DNA of 64,000 nucleotides from Pseudogemmobacter sp044142105 (GCF_044142105.1 NZ_JBGTYM010000003.1:186001-250000), one strand, 5' to 3'. Shown: positions 8,590-17,556, counted from the stretch's first letter. Numbers and translations: made by a program. The notes: generated by a model not told the origin, from the letters alone.

Positions 8590-10341
8590 ATGCCCAATGA
8601 CACTCCGCGCCTGGCGGCCGGGACAGGTCTGGCCGATCGCCTGCCGTCCTTCCTGTTTCCCCGGCTGAGCGGCACCGCCCTGGTCGGGCTTTTCATCGCG
8701 ATCTTCCTGATGGGGTTTCTGATCTTCCCGGTTCTTCAGGTGATCTACGTCGCCTTCATCGACCCGCGCAGCGGCGGGCTGACCTTGCAGAACTTCGCGG
8801 ATTTCTTTGGCACCAGCCTGTTCCGGGAAAGCTTTGCCAATTCCTTCTACGTCTCGGCCATGTCGGTCGTGGTGGCAACGATCATCGCCCTGCCGCTGGC
8901 CTATATCACCACGCGCTTCAACTTCGGCGGATCGGCCTTGATCCAGAGCCTCGGCTTCATCCCGCTGATCATGCCGCCCTTTGTGGGTGCGGTGGCCATG
9001 TCGCTGATCTTTGGCAGGAATGGCACAATCAACCTGCTTCTGCGCGACACTTTCGGCTTTACCATTCCCTTCATGGAGGGGTTGAACGGCGTCATCCTGG
9101 TCCAGTCGATCCACTATTTTCCCTTCATCCTGATCAACCTGTCGGCGTCCTTGCGCAACATCGACCGCTCGATGGAAGAGGCGGCGCAGAACCTGGGATC
9201 CTCGGGGCTGAGGATGTTCCGCCGCATCGTGTTTCCGCTGGCCATGCCGGGCTATATCGCCGGCGCGGTGCTGGTTTTCATCAAGGTCTTCGACGATCTT
9301 GGCACGCCACTTCTTCTGAACGCCAACAACATGCTGGCGCCGCAGGCCTATCTGCGGATCACCTCGGTCGGGATCAGCGACCCGATGGGCTATGTGATCT
9401 CGGTCATCCTCGTCGCGTTCTCGATCCTGTCGCTTTGGGCATCCTTCCTGGTGATGCGTGGCAAGGATTACGCGACCGTGCAGAAAGGCGGCGGCGGGCT
9501 GGCCAAGCGCGACCTGTCGCCCCGTGAGAAGGTGCTGGCCTATGGCGCGGTGATCTTCATCCTGCTTCTGGTCCTGTCGCCCCATATCGGTCTTCTGCTG
9601 CTGTCCTTCAGCACGATCTGGAGCTTTGCACCCCTTCCGGACGGCTATACTTGGGCCAACTATGTCCGCATGTGGGAAGGCTCGCAGCAATATATCGCCA
9701 ATACGCTGCTTTACGCGGGTCTGGCGGCCTTAGGCGACGTGATCCTGGGCACTGCGATTGCATATATCGTGCTGCGCACCGGCATCGCGGGCCGCAAATG
9801 GCTGGATTATATGGCCACTGCCGCGCTGGCCGTGCCAGGCGTGGTTCTGGGCATCGGCTATCTGCGCACCTTCCAGAGTGTCGAGGTGCCCTTCCTCGAC
9901 AAGCCCCTGGCGCAATGGTGGGTGATCATCGCCATCGCGCTGATGATCCGGCGGCTGCCCTATGCCCTTCGGGCCTGCATGGCCGCGCTGCAACAGGTCA
10001 GCGTCGCGCTTGAGGAAGCCGCCGAAAGCCTTGGCGCCACCAAGTCGCGCACCATCCGCCGCGTTGTCGTGCCCTTGATGACCGGGGGCATCCTGGCCGG
10101 GTTCGTCACCAGCTTTGCCACGGCGGCGGTGGAACTGTCGGCGACGATCATGCTGGTTTCCTCCTCGAAGGACAGCCCGCTGGCCTATGGCATCTACCTC
10201 TTCATGCAGACGCCTTCGGGGCGCGGGGCGGGGGCTGCGCTTGGCATCATCGCGGTCATCATCGTCGGGCTGGGGATGTACCTGTCTCAGTTGATCATCG
10301 AGCGCGACAAGAAACTGAAAACATCCGGCACCGGGCACTGA
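8590..10341 (+). CDS. ABC transporter permease, two fused membrane domains
   Basis: 583 residues and about 12 membrane segments, forming both halves of the channel in one chain. Each half carries an EAA loop for the ATPase: EEAAQNLGSSGLRMFRRI in the first and EEAAESLGATKSRTIRRV in the second. I chose the ATG at 8590. The frame can be extended to a GTG overlapping the previous stop (8470), but the extra 40 residues are Gly/Arg-rich and unlike a permease N-terminus. No strong ribosome site precedes 8590, so the start is somewhat uncertain. It belongs with the binding protein at 7151 and the ATPase at 10362. Confidence 0.88.
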   Translation: MPNDTPRLAAGTGLADRLPSFLFPRLSGTALVGLFIAIFLMGFLIFPVLQVIYVAFIDPRSGGLTLQNFADFFGTSLFRESFANSFYVSAMSVVVATIIALPLAYITTRFNFGGSALIQSLGFIPLIMPPFVGAVAMSLIFGRNGTINLLLRDTFGFTIPFMEGLNGVILVQSIHYFPFILINLSASLRNIDRSMEEAAQNLGSSGLRMFRRIVFPLAMPGYIAGAVLVFIKVFDDLGTPLLLNANNMLAPQAYLRITSVGISDPMGYVISVILVAFSILSLWASFLVMRGKDYATVQKGGGGLAKRDLSPREKVLAYGAVIFILLLVLSPHIGLLLLSFSTIWSFAPLPDGYTWANYVRMWEGSQQYIANTLLYAGLAALGDVILGTAIAYIVLRTGIAGRKWLDYMATAALAVPGVVLGIGYLRTFQSVEVPFLDKPLAQWWVIIAIALMIRRLPYALRACMAALQQVSVALEEAAESLGATKSRTIRRVVVPLMTGGILAGFVTSFATAAVELSATIMLVSSSKDSPLAYGIYLFMQTPSGRGAGAALGIIAVIIVGLGMYLSQLIIERDKKLKTSGTGH

Positions 10342-10361
10342 GTGCCGAAAGGGAGCAACCC

Positions 10362-11420
10362 ATGAAAACCGAAATGCTTGGCATCGAGATTGATGACCTG
10401 CACCTCGCCTTCGGGCAGACCAAGGTGCTGACTGGCGTAAACCTGACGATCAAACCCGGCGAGTTCTTCGCCTTCCTCGGGCCATCCGGGTCCGGCAAGT
10501 CAACCCTGCTGCGGTCGATCGCCGGGTTCGGCCCCCGCCCGCAAGGCGCGATCCGCATCGGCGGCAAGGATGTGGTCGACCTGCCGCCCTGGAAACGGAA
10601 CGTGGGGATGGTGTTCCAGTCCTACGCCCTTTGGCCGCATATGTCGGTGCGCGAGAATGTTGCCTTCGGCCTGCGCGAGCGCAAGGTGCCGGGGGCCGAC
10701 ATCGCGCGCCGTGTCGACGAGGCGCTGGATCTGGTGGGGCTGAAACATCTGGCCGACCGGATGCCGAACCAGCTCTCGGGCGGCCAGCAGCAACGCGTCG
10801 CGCTGGCGCGGACCGTGGTGATCGAGCCGCAGGTTCTGCTTCTGGACGAGCCGCTCTCGAACCTTGACGCCAGCCTGCGGGTGCAGATGCGGCGCGAGTT
10901 GCTGACCCTGCAACGCAAGCTGGGTCTGACGACGATTTTCGTGACGCATGACCAGGAGGAGGCAAACACCACGTCGGACCGGATGGCGGTGCTTGACGGC
11001 GGGGTGATCCAGCAGATCGGGTCGCCGCAGGATCTGTATGACCGGCCGGCCAATCTGTTCGTCGCGCGGTTCCTCGGGACGGCCAATATCCTGGAGGGGA
11101 CGGTCGAGGCCGAAGGCGGCCGCGCGCGGTTCCGCACCAAGACCGGGGACAGCCTGTCGCTTCCCGATGGGGTCGGCGCAGCGGGGAAGAACATCGTGTT
11201 GCGTCCCCAGAACATCACAATCCAGCGCGAGGCGGGCCGTGATGCGCTTGCCGGAACGGTGGTACACCGGGAGTTCCTGGGTGGGCAGATCCGCTATCTC
11301 GTCACCTCCGGCGGAAGCGAGATCGTGGTGGATCAAAGTCATCGCTCGGGCAGGGATTGGTTCGATCCGGGCGCGACAGTTTATCTGGTGACGAATACTG
11401 AGAATGCGGTGGTCCTGTGA
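10362..11420 (+). CDS. ABC transporter ATP-binding protein
   Basis: 352 residues. Walker A GPSGSGKST (40-48), Q-loop in MVFQSYALWPH, signature LSGGQQQRVALAR, Walker B VLLLDEPLSNLDA and switch His in VTHDQEEA. A C-terminal TOBE-like regulatory domain follows (about 240-352). Ribosome site GAAAGGGAG before the ATG, 20 nt after the permease stop. It energises the permease at 8590. Its stop codon overlaps the phosphatase start, so that enzyme belongs to the same transcript. Confidence 0.93.
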   Translation: MKTEMLGIEIDDLHLAFGQTKVLTGVNLTIKPGEFFAFLGPSGSGKSTLLRSIAGFGPRPQGAIRIGGKDVVDLPPWKRNVGMVFQSYALWPHMSVRENVAFGLRERKVPGADIARRVDEALDLVGLKHLADRMPNQLSGGQQQRVALARTVVIEPQVLLLDEPLSNLDASLRVQMRRELLTLQRKLGLTTIFVTHDQEEANTTSDRMAVLDGGVIQQIGSPQDLYDRPANLFVARFLGTANILEGTVEAEGGRARFRTKTGDSLSLPDGVGAAGKNIVLRPQNITIQREAGRDALAGTVVHREFLGGQIRYLVTSGGSEIVVDQSHRSGRDWFDPGATVYLVTNTENAVVL

Positions 11421-12052
11421 GGGAGATGTCGGACTGCGTCCATTGTCCACATGTCCTGTATCTGCTGCGGCATGGTGAGACGGAGTGGAACCGTGAAGGA
11501 CGGATTCAGGGCAGCCTGAATTCGCCTCTTACGGATCGCGGCCTGTCGCAGGCAAGGCAGCAGGCCGCAATCCTGAAGCGGGCGCTTCAGCACGCCGGGC
11601 GCTTGTCCTATTATTCCAGTCCGCTGCCGCGCGCTCGCCAGACTGCCGCGATCGCGCTGGATGGTACCCTCCCAATCCTGGAGCCGCGGCTGCGAGAGCT
11701 TGATTGCGGAGCGTGGGAAGCCCTTTCGCCCGAAGAGCGCGCGCTGCGTGATCCTGAATTGGTCAGGGCCTGTGTGACGGATTTCGATCTGTATCGCAGC
11801 GCGCCTGGGGGCGAGGGGCTGGAAGCCCTGGAACAGCGTCTGCGTGCTTTTCTTGAAGATGTCAGGGGACCTTCTGTCATCGTCGCGCATAAGGTCGTGC
11901 TGATCATCCTCCGCGGCCTGCTGACGAACCTTCCAAGAGAAAGATGGGAGTCCATTGAGGCGTCCCAGGGCACGGTCATAAGAGTTAGCGACGGGCAGGA
12001 AGAAATCTTCACCGGCTCGGTCGAAGCATTCTCGGCTGACATGGCGCGATAA
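11417..12052 (+). CDS. Histidine phosphatase superfamily protein
   Basis: 211 residues. Catalytic motif LLRHGETEWN with His19, followed by the usual substrate-side pattern YYSSPLPRARQTAAI (Arg contacts), acidic region LRELDCGAWE, and the second histidine in VIVAHKVVL. Cytoplasmic branch, phosphoglycerate-mutase-like phosphatase (cobC/gpmB/PhoE type). It starts at a GTG overlapping the ATPase stop, or at an ATG 9 nt later. Being coupled to an importer, it probably removes phosphate from the imported compound or a product of it. The substrate cannot be told from sequence. Phosphoglycerate or sugar phosphates are plausible given the PgtABC-like sensor upstream. Confidence 0.88.
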   Translation: MREMSDCVHCPHVLYLLRHGETEWNREGRIQGSLNSPLTDRGLSQARQQAAILKRALQHAGRLSYYSSPLPRARQTAAIALDGTLPILEPRLRELDCGAWEALSPEERALRDPELVRACVTDFDLYRSAPGGEGLEALEQRLRAFLEDVRGPSVIVAHKVVLIILRGLLTNLPRERWESIEASQGTVIRVSDGQEEIFTGSVEAFSADMAR

Positions 12053-12150
12053 GGGCGCGCCTGGCTGCTGTGGCAAGCCTTGGTTCTTGACGTGACTGTT
12101 CTTGAGGATCGATGGTTCCTGCTTTCCACGGTGCCATTCAGAGGAGACTG

Positions 12151-12884
12151 ACGATTTCGTTCGACGCTGCGCAATTTCCTGAGGACGAGACCCTGTTCGC
12201 GGCGGTCTTCTCACTCCGGTACACTGTGTCCTTCGGGGATCTGTAAGAGACCCTGCCGGAGCGAGATGTGCATGTCGATCTCCGACGCTCAATCGCTGGG
12301 TCGCCAAGTATTCCTGCCAGATTGTTGCCAATGCACGGCGCAGGACTGTGCTGACAGATCGATCCTGGCGGAGGGACGAAACCTATATCCGGGTGATGGG
12401 CGAATGGGTTTACCTTTACAGAGCGGTAGGCAAGTTCGGCAAAACCCTGGACGTCATGCTGTCAAAGTGGCGCAACTAGGAGGCTGCAACCAGGTTATTT
12501 GCCCGGGCGCTGAAGGTAAGCGGCCTGCTCCGCAAGATCGTCATCGACCGTAGTGGCGCGAACACTGCCGCTTTCAACGCGATCAACCGGATGCTCAGGG
12601 CCTTCGGTTGCCCGATCCCGATCGAGAGGGTTCGGATCAAATTCCTGAACAACATGGTCGAGCAGGATCACCATACGATCAAGAAGCGGATCCGACCGAT
12701 GCTGGGGTTCAACTCCTTCGCCTCCGCATCAGCTATGTTGGGGGCATCGAGGTGGCCAACATGATAAGTAATGGTCAGCTCACGCCTGGACACTGCCCGT
12801 TCGCCCAGTTCACAGCGCTGGCCGACCAACAGAAAGGGATCGGCTCCCCTTCGTCCGTCAACACAAAACTATGCGACAAAACCT
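12151..12884 (+). pseudogene. Decayed IS6-family transposase
   Basis: Read across frames, the sequence matches the IS6 (IS26-like) transposase end to end: FDAAQFPEDETLF, LNRWVAKYS, DETYIRVMGEWVYLYRAV (first catalytic Asp), VIDRSGAN (second Asp), FLNNMVEQDHHTIKKR (Glu) and GIEVANMISNGQ. Stops interrupt it at 12244 and 12477. A frame change lies between about 12247 and 12288 and another near 12745 in a G run. A possible right terminal repeat (CTATGCGACAAAACC) ends near 12884. No intact left repeat or target duplication was found. It fills the gap between the phosphatase and the minus-strand ABC operon and marks an insertion or rearrangement junction. Confidence 0.85.
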
Positions 12885-12944
12885 TGCCGGTCAGAGCGGG
12901 TTGCGAAACCGCAGAGGCCACTGCCAAGGAGACAGCGCAGAGGT

Positions 12945-13997
12945 TCAGACGATCAATGCGGCCCCTCTGCCGCCATAGGCGAGAAAGGTTTCTGATCCCT
13001 TGGCGAGGCTTCGGTCGGTGGCTTCGTCGACAAGGAACAGCCGGCCGATGCCGGTCTCCAGATCATATTCCACGTGATCGCCCAGATAGGCCGCGCTGAG
13101 AACCATGGCCGGGATTCCCGCTGCTGCGCCCAGTTTCAGCGCGCTCGGGCGCAGGGCGAGCTTGGCCGGGCCGGGACTGGCACCATGGGCGGGCAGGGTG
13201 AATTCGATCCCACCCAGGCCGACCCGCGCCTCAGCTCCGGTCACGGACAGGACTGTACAGGGCAGAACATTGGCCTCGCCGATGAAATCCGCGATGAACT
13301 CGGAGGCCGGGCGTTCGTAAAGCTCTGCCGGCGTGCCGTCCTGCGCGATCCGGCCATCCTTCATCACGATGATCCGGTCCGAGACCGCCAGCGCCTCGTC
13401 CTGGTCATGGGTCACATAGACGGCGGTGAAGCCCAGCCTTTGCTGCAATTCGCGGATTTCGGTCCGCACGCGGCGGCGCAGACGGGCGTCGAGGTTGGAC
13501 AGCGGCTCGTCGAGGAGGAGAACCTGCGGCTCCAGCACCAAAGCGCGCGCCACGGCGACACGCTGCTGCTGGCCGCCCGAAAGCTCGGACGGCAGGCGCC
13601 CGGCGAAGCCGCTGAGACCGACCAGGTCGAGACCTTTGTTTGCGGCCTCCTTCGCCTCATCCTTGCGCATGCCGCCGGATTCCAGCCCATAGGCGACGTT
13701 CTGCATCACCGTCATATGCGGAAACAATGCGTAGCTTTGGAACACCATGGTCACGTCACGCTGGTTCGCCGGCTGGCGCGTAACGTCCTGACCGCCGATC
13801 AGGATGCTGCCCTGCGTTGGTGTCTCAAGCCCCGCCAGCATGCGCAGGGTCGTGGTCTTGCCGCAGCCCGACGGACCCAGCAGGGTGACCAGCTGACCCG
13901 GTTCGATCCGCAGGTCAAGCTGTGGAATCGCGGTGAAAGAGCCATAGTCCTTGCGGATTGCGCGAAACTCCACCTCTCCCCGACGGGTTCCGGTCAT
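12945..13997 (-). CDS. ABC transporter ATP-binding protein (AfuC-like)
   Basis: 350 residues. Walker A GPSGCGKTT (41-49), Q-loop MVFQSYALFPH, signature LSGGQQQRVAVARA, Walker B VLLLDEPLSNLDA and His switch VTHDQDEAL. A C-terminal TOBE-like part carries specificity or regulation. Third gene of the minus-strand operon, its start overlapping the permease stop by 4 nt. Family names such as FbpC/AfuC imply iron, but the neighbouring phosphatases and the AfuA-like binding protein make a sugar-phosphate-type cargo more likely. Confidence 0.92.
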   Translation of the reverse strand: MTGTRRGEVEFRAIRKDYGSFTAIPQLDLRIEPGQLVTLLGPSGCGKTTTLRMLAGLETPTQGSILIGGQDVTRQPANQRDVTMVFQSYALFPHMTVMQNVAYGLESGGMRKDEAKEAANKGLDLVGLSGFAGRLPSELSGGQQQRVAVARALVLEPQVLLLDEPLSNLDARLRRRVRTEIRELQQRLGFTAVYVTHDQDEALAVSDRIIVMKDGRIAQDGTPAELYERPASEFIADFIGEANVLPCTVLSVTGAEARVGLGGIEFTLPAHGASPGPAKLALRPSALKLGAAAGIPAMVLSAAYLGDHVEYDLETGIGRLFLVDEATDRSLAKGSETFLAYGGRGAALIV

Positions 13998-16186
13998 GCG
14001 GGCACCTCACTTTTCTGGGGTGTGCCGGGGCGGCGGATCTTGCGGTCGCCGACCAGCAGCTGGAAGGCCCCGATCACCGTGATCATGACCACGATCAGGA
14101 CCGAGGAATAGGCGATGGCCACGCCATATTGCCCGTTCTCGACCAGGCCGACGATATAGGCCGTCGCCATGTTGTATTTGGCCGAGACAAGGAAGACGAC
14201 GGCCGAGATCGAGGTGATGGCGCGCACGAAGCTGTAGACCAGCGCCGCCGTGATGGCCGGGCGCAGAAGCGGCAGGATCACCCGGCGCAGGGTGCGGCCG
14301 GAATTGGCGCCAAGGGTCAGCGAAGCCTCGTCCAGGCTGGGGTCAAGCTGCGCCATGGCCGCGACGCCGCCGCGCACGCCGACCGGCATGTTGCGGAAGA
14401 CGAAGCAGGCGATCAGGATCAGTGCCGTCCCGGTCATCTGGATCGGCGGCAGATTGAAGGCCATGATGTAGCTGATGCCAATGACCGTGCCGGGGATGGC
14501 GAAGCTCATCATCAGCATGAACTCGAACACGGATTTGCCCGGGAATTTCTGCCGGGCGATCAGCCAGCCGGTCAGCAGGCCCACGGCGGCAGTCAGGGGG
14601 GCCGCGATCAGGGCGATCATCATGGTGGTCCAGAAGCTGTTCCAGGCCACGCCGGTCCACCGGAAGCCGTCTTCAAGGCTGACACCAAAGGCGCGGACGT
14701 AATGTTCGACCGTCAGCGAATGGTCGAGGCCCCAGGTCTTCACGAAGCCGCCGAACAGGATCATCGCGTAGATCGTCAGGGTGAACAGCGCCCAGAAGGT
14801 GACAAGGGCGATCACCGGCCAGGCGACGCGGCGGGGCAGACTTGCATGGGTGCCTGCCGCCCCCTTTCCGCCGAGGGTCGCGAAGTTGCGGCCCGAAAGC
14901 CAGAGCCGCTGGGCGAGGAAGGCCGAGAGGGTGAAGAACAAGAGCACCGCCGCCAGTACCGCCGCCCGCGACGGATCGTTCTGGGCGCCTACGACGGAAA
15001 AGAATATCTCGGTCGACAGGACGCCGCCCGATCCGCCGAGGACCAAGGGATTGCCGAAATCCGCCATGCTTTCGATGAAGCCGATCAGGAAGGCATTGGC
15101 GAGGCCGGGGGCCATCAGCGGCAGCGAGACGTAGCGGAAGGTGCGCCAGCGCCCGGCGCGCAGGGTCTGGGACGCCTCCTCCATCGCTGGGCTGACGCCA
15201 TCGACCACGCCGATCAGGACAAGGAAGGCGATCGGGGTGAAGCTGAGAACCTGTGCCAGCCAGATCCCCGTCAGGCCATAGAGCCAGCGCCCGAGTTCGT
15301 AGCCGGTCAGGTCCTGGATGACGTGGGTGATGGTGCCGTTGCGGCCCAGAAGCATGGTCAGGGCAAGGCCCACCACGAAAGGTGGCGTGATGATCGGCAG
15401 TACCGTCAGCAGCCGCAGCCCCTTGCGGAAGCGAAACCCGGTGCGGGTGGCGACCAGCGCGAAGGCGAGGCCCAGCAGCGTCGAGCCGCTGGCGGTGCAG
15501 ATCGCCAGGAAGAAGGTGCGCCAGGCGACGCCGCAACTGCCGCCGACGAGGCAGGAAAGGCTCCAGATCTTCGGATCGATGATGTTCTTGGCCACGCCAG
15601 TCGCGGTGAAGGAGCCATCGAAATCCTGGAAGGCGCCGGTGAAGATCGACAGGATTGGATAGAAGACAAAGACGGCGACCAGCAGGATCAGGATCGCGAT
15701 GGCGGTCAGCACGAAAGCGTCGCCTTTCAGGGCGCCGCGCTCGGCCTGACCCAGCGAGATCAGGCAAGTGAAGGTGATGCCCGTGCAAATCGCCCCCGCG
15801 CCAAAGGGCGGCTGTCCCTCTGCCTCGCCCATCAGCGCCTCAAGAAGCGACCAGTTCCAGCCCCGCGCGCCGAGCGACAGACCCTCGATCGCAAGCCAGG
15901 CCAGGCCCAGGGCCCCCAGCCAGATCATTCGCCCGCCACGTCTCGGGCCGGGGGGCATGGTCAGGCGCAGGGCCACCGCCGCCCCGACCAGGAGGATCAC
16001 CGGCCAAAGCTGGACCTGCCCCGCCACGGCCTGCGCAAGGCCGGGCCAGAGGTCATCCTTGCCGAAGACCTCGGTCACCCAGGCGAATGAGAAGAACCCC
16101 GCGCGCACGCGAAACCAGGGCAGGATCGCCAGCGCGAGGATGATTCCGATCAAGAGGCGGTCGAGGCGGCGGTCTTCAACGCGCAT
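13994..16186 (-). CDS. ABC transporter permease, fused domains with extra N-terminal membrane segments (AfuB-like)
   Basis: 730 residues, much longer than the two other fused permeases in this window (583 and 605). The extra length is at the N-terminus: about 170 residues with some four or five predicted membrane segments before the first transport domain. EAA loops: EEASQTLRAGRWRTFRYV and DEASLTLGANSGRTLRRV. The long form is what I associate with AfuB, the permease of the hexose-phosphate importer AfuABC. Starts 54 nt after the binding-protein stop and overlaps the ATPase start. The very long reverse open frame over this gene is an antisense shadow of GC-rich codons. Confidence 0.88.
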   Translation of the reverse strand: MRVEDRRLDRLLIGIILALAILPWFRVRAGFFSFAWVTEVFGKDDLWPGLAQAVAGQVQLWPVILLVGAAVALRLTMPPGPRRGGRMIWLGALGLAWLAIEGLSLGARGWNWSLLEALMGEAEGQPPFGAGAICTGITFTCLISLGQAERGALKGDAFVLTAIAILILLVAVFVFYPILSIFTGAFQDFDGSFTATGVAKNIIDPKIWSLSCLVGGSCGVAWRTFFLAICTASGSTLLGLAFALVATRTGFRFRKGLRLLTVLPIITPPFVVGLALTMLLGRNGTITHVIQDLTGYELGRWLYGLTGIWLAQVLSFTPIAFLVLIGVVDGVSPAMEEASQTLRAGRWRTFRYVSLPLMAPGLANAFLIGFIESMADFGNPLVLGGSGGVLSTEIFFSVVGAQNDPSRAAVLAAVLLFFTLSAFLAQRLWLSGRNFATLGGKGAAGTHASLPRRVAWPVIALVTFWALFTLTIYAMILFGGFVKTWGLDHSLTVEHYVRAFGVSLEDGFRWTGVAWNSFWTTMMIALIAAPLTAAVGLLTGWLIARQKFPGKSVFEFMLMMSFAIPGTVIGISYIMAFNLPPIQMTGTALILIACFVFRNMPVGVRGGVAAMAQLDPSLDEASLTLGANSGRTLRRVILPLLRPAITAALVYSFVRAITSISAVVFLVSAKYNMATAYIVGLVENGQYGVAIAYSSVLIVVMITVIGAFQLLVGDRKIRRPGTPQKSEVPA

Positions 16187-16240
16187 CGGCAGTTCCGATC
16201 ATCCGGGAAGCCGGTCGGGGGGCTGCCCCGACCGGTCTTG

Positions 16241-17266
16241 TCATTCGGCCGCCCGGCCGCCGATTTCGGCATCCCAGCGCGACAGCAGGTGCTGACGCGT
16301 CTCGGAAGAGCCGTATTTGGCGAAATCGTAGTCGATCAGCTTTACCGTCGAGGGGTCGATGGCATGTTCCGAGGCTTTCGCCGCCTTGTTCGACGGGATC
16401 TGATAAGAACCGGCCTCGGGCATCAGGCTTTGCACATCGGCGCGCAGCACCCAATCGTAGAAGATCTTCGCCTGGTCCGGGTTCGGCGCGCCCTCGATCA
16501 GCGACATCGATCCGATCTCGTAGCCCGTGCCCTCGCAAGGCGCCACGACCTTGATCGGGAAGCCTTCGACGGACTGGGTGACCGCGTCATGCATGAACAC
16601 GATGCCCAGACCTGTCTCGCCCCGTGCCGCCGCCTTGACCGGGGCCGAGCCGGATTTGGTGTATTGCGCCACATTTTCGTTCAGCGCCTTCAGATAGGTG
16701 AAGGCCTCGTCCTCGCCCATCAGCTGCACCAGCGTGGCAAGTGTCGTGTAAGCTGTGCCCGAGGAATTGGGGTCGGCGATCTGGATTTCGCCCTTGAGCG
16801 ACGGGTCCAGAAGATCGGCCCAGCAGGTCGGCTCTTTCAGCCCCTTGGCGGCGAAGATTTCGGTATTGTATCCCCAGCCCAGAACGCCGCTATAGACCCC
16901 GATGGACCGGTCGCCCGAGGCCTTTGCCTGCGACAGGGCCCAGTCCTGCAATTCCGCTTTCATCGGCGAATCGTAGGGCGTCGTCAGCTCATCCGCCGCC
17001 GCCTGCAGATGCGGATCGCCGGTTCCGCCCCACCAGACATCGGTCTGCGGATTGCGGGCTTCGGCGCGGATCTTGGCATAGGCTTCGCCCGAGGACATGC
17101 GCACCATATTGGTGCTGATATCGGGATAGGCTTTGCCGAATTCCTCGGTCAGGCGTTCGCAGATCACCACATCTGCGGCACAGATCAAGTTCAGCTCATC
17201 GGCGGACGCCACAGTCGGAAGTGCGCATGCCAATGTCGCAAGCGCCAGCGCGCGTTGTCGTTTCAT
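16241..17266 (-). CDS. AfuA-like periplasmic binding protein
   Basis: 341 residues from the ATG at 17266, which follows the strong ribosome site GGGAGGAGGAAAC. Signal peptide MKRQRALALATLACALPTVASA. Binding-protein landmarks: VRMSSGEAYAKIRAE, TDVWWGGTGDPHL, LGWGYNTE and DPNSSGTAYTTLATL. His226-Asp227 (VFMHDAV) is followed 24 residues later by Glu250 (TGYEIG). From memory, AfuA recognises the sugar of glucose-6-phosphate with a His-Asp pair and a Glu at exactly that spacing, so this may be a sugar-phosphate binder. An alignment is needed. First gene of the minus operon, transcribed away from the second importer across a shared regulatory region. Confidence 0.85.
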   Translation of the reverse strand: MKRQRALALATLACALPTVASADELNLICAADVVICERLTEEFGKAYPDISTNMVRMSSGEAYAKIRAEARNPQTDVWWGGTGDPHLQAAADELTTPYDSPMKAELQDWALSQAKASGDRSIGVYSGVLGWGYNTEIFAAKGLKEPTCWADLLDPSLKGEIQIADPNSSGTAYTTLATLVQLMGEDEAFTYLKALNENVAQYTKSGSAPVKAAARGETGLGIVFMHDAVTQSVEGFPIKVVAPCEGTGYEIGSMSLIEGAPNPDQAKIFYDWVLRADVQSLMPEAGSYQIPSNKAAKASEHAIDPSTVKLIDYDFAKYGSSETRQHLLSRWDAEIGGRAAE

Positions 17267-17305
17267 GTTTCCTCCTCCCAAGGGTTCTTGCAGACCCGCG
17301 CAGAA

Positions 17306-17321
17306 ATGCACTGCTGTGCAT
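17306..17321. promoter_or_regulatory. LacI-type operator A
   Basis: ATGCACTGCTGTGCAT: perfect 6-nt arms around 4 nt. It lies 40 nt upstream of the AfuA-like gene. One of four related sites (17505, 24963, 29190), all in front of genes of this cluster. Assigned by inference to the LacI-family protein encoded at 28038-29123. Confidence 0.6.
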
Positions 17322-17483
17322 ATCCTGTTGCACGATTTACAGGCCTGTCAAGGAAGAATGACGGCTGGCGTGAGGGCGCGGGCAGGCAATCCCGTCAAAG
17401 AATGGAAGCTTTCGATTGCTGCGCTTGCACAATGTCGTGCGAGACCTGCCAAAGGCAGCGAGGCGCCTGGCTGGACATGTTCG

Positions 17484-17499
17484 TTTTGCAAGGGCAAAA
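17484..17499. repeat. TTTTGC-N4-GCAAAA palindrome
   Basis: Perfect 6-4-6 inverted repeat, 5 nt upstream of operator B and with the same arm and spacer lengths but a different sequence. It could be a site for a second regulator or an auxiliary site for the same one. No protein can be assigned. Confidence 0.4.
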
Positions 17500-17504
17500 G
17501 ATCA

Positions 17505-17520
17505 ATGCACAGCCGTGCAA
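17505..17520. promoter_or_regulatory. LacI-type operator B
   Basis: ATGCACAGCCGTGCAA: arms match at 5 of 6 positions around 4 nt. It lies 7 nt upstream of the -35 hexamer of the plus-strand promoter at 17528, so a bound protein would sit directly next to RNA polymerase. Same family as the sites at 17306, 24963 and 29190. Confidence 0.6.
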
Positions 17521-17527
17521 AAAGTCA

Positions 17528-17556
17528 TTGACAACGAGGCGGGCAGCGGGAATCTT
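17528..17556 (+). promoter_or_regulatory. Sigma70-type promoter for the three-binding-protein ABC operon
   Basis: Consensus -35 TTGACA (17528-17533), a 17-nt spacer, and AATCTT (17551-17556) as -10. The start would be near 17563, giving a leader of about 120 nt before the permease ATG at 17686. The -35 is perfect, the -10 is only moderate. Confidence 0.5.

Noticed and set aside
12608..13099. 163-codon plus-strand open frame crossing from the transposase remnant into the ATPase gene.
   Set aside because: It mixes an out-of-frame transposase end with the antisense of a clear ATPase and has no start signal.
13958..16090. 710-codon plus-strand open frame over the AfuB-like permease.
   Set aside because: Low-complexity Asp/Gly/Gln/Arg composition with no domain. 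It mirrors the minus-strand permease codons.
17425..17442. TTGCAC-N6-GTGCGA as a fifth LacI operator.
   Set aside because: Spacer is 6 nt rather than the 4 nt of the other sites, and the right half is imperfect.
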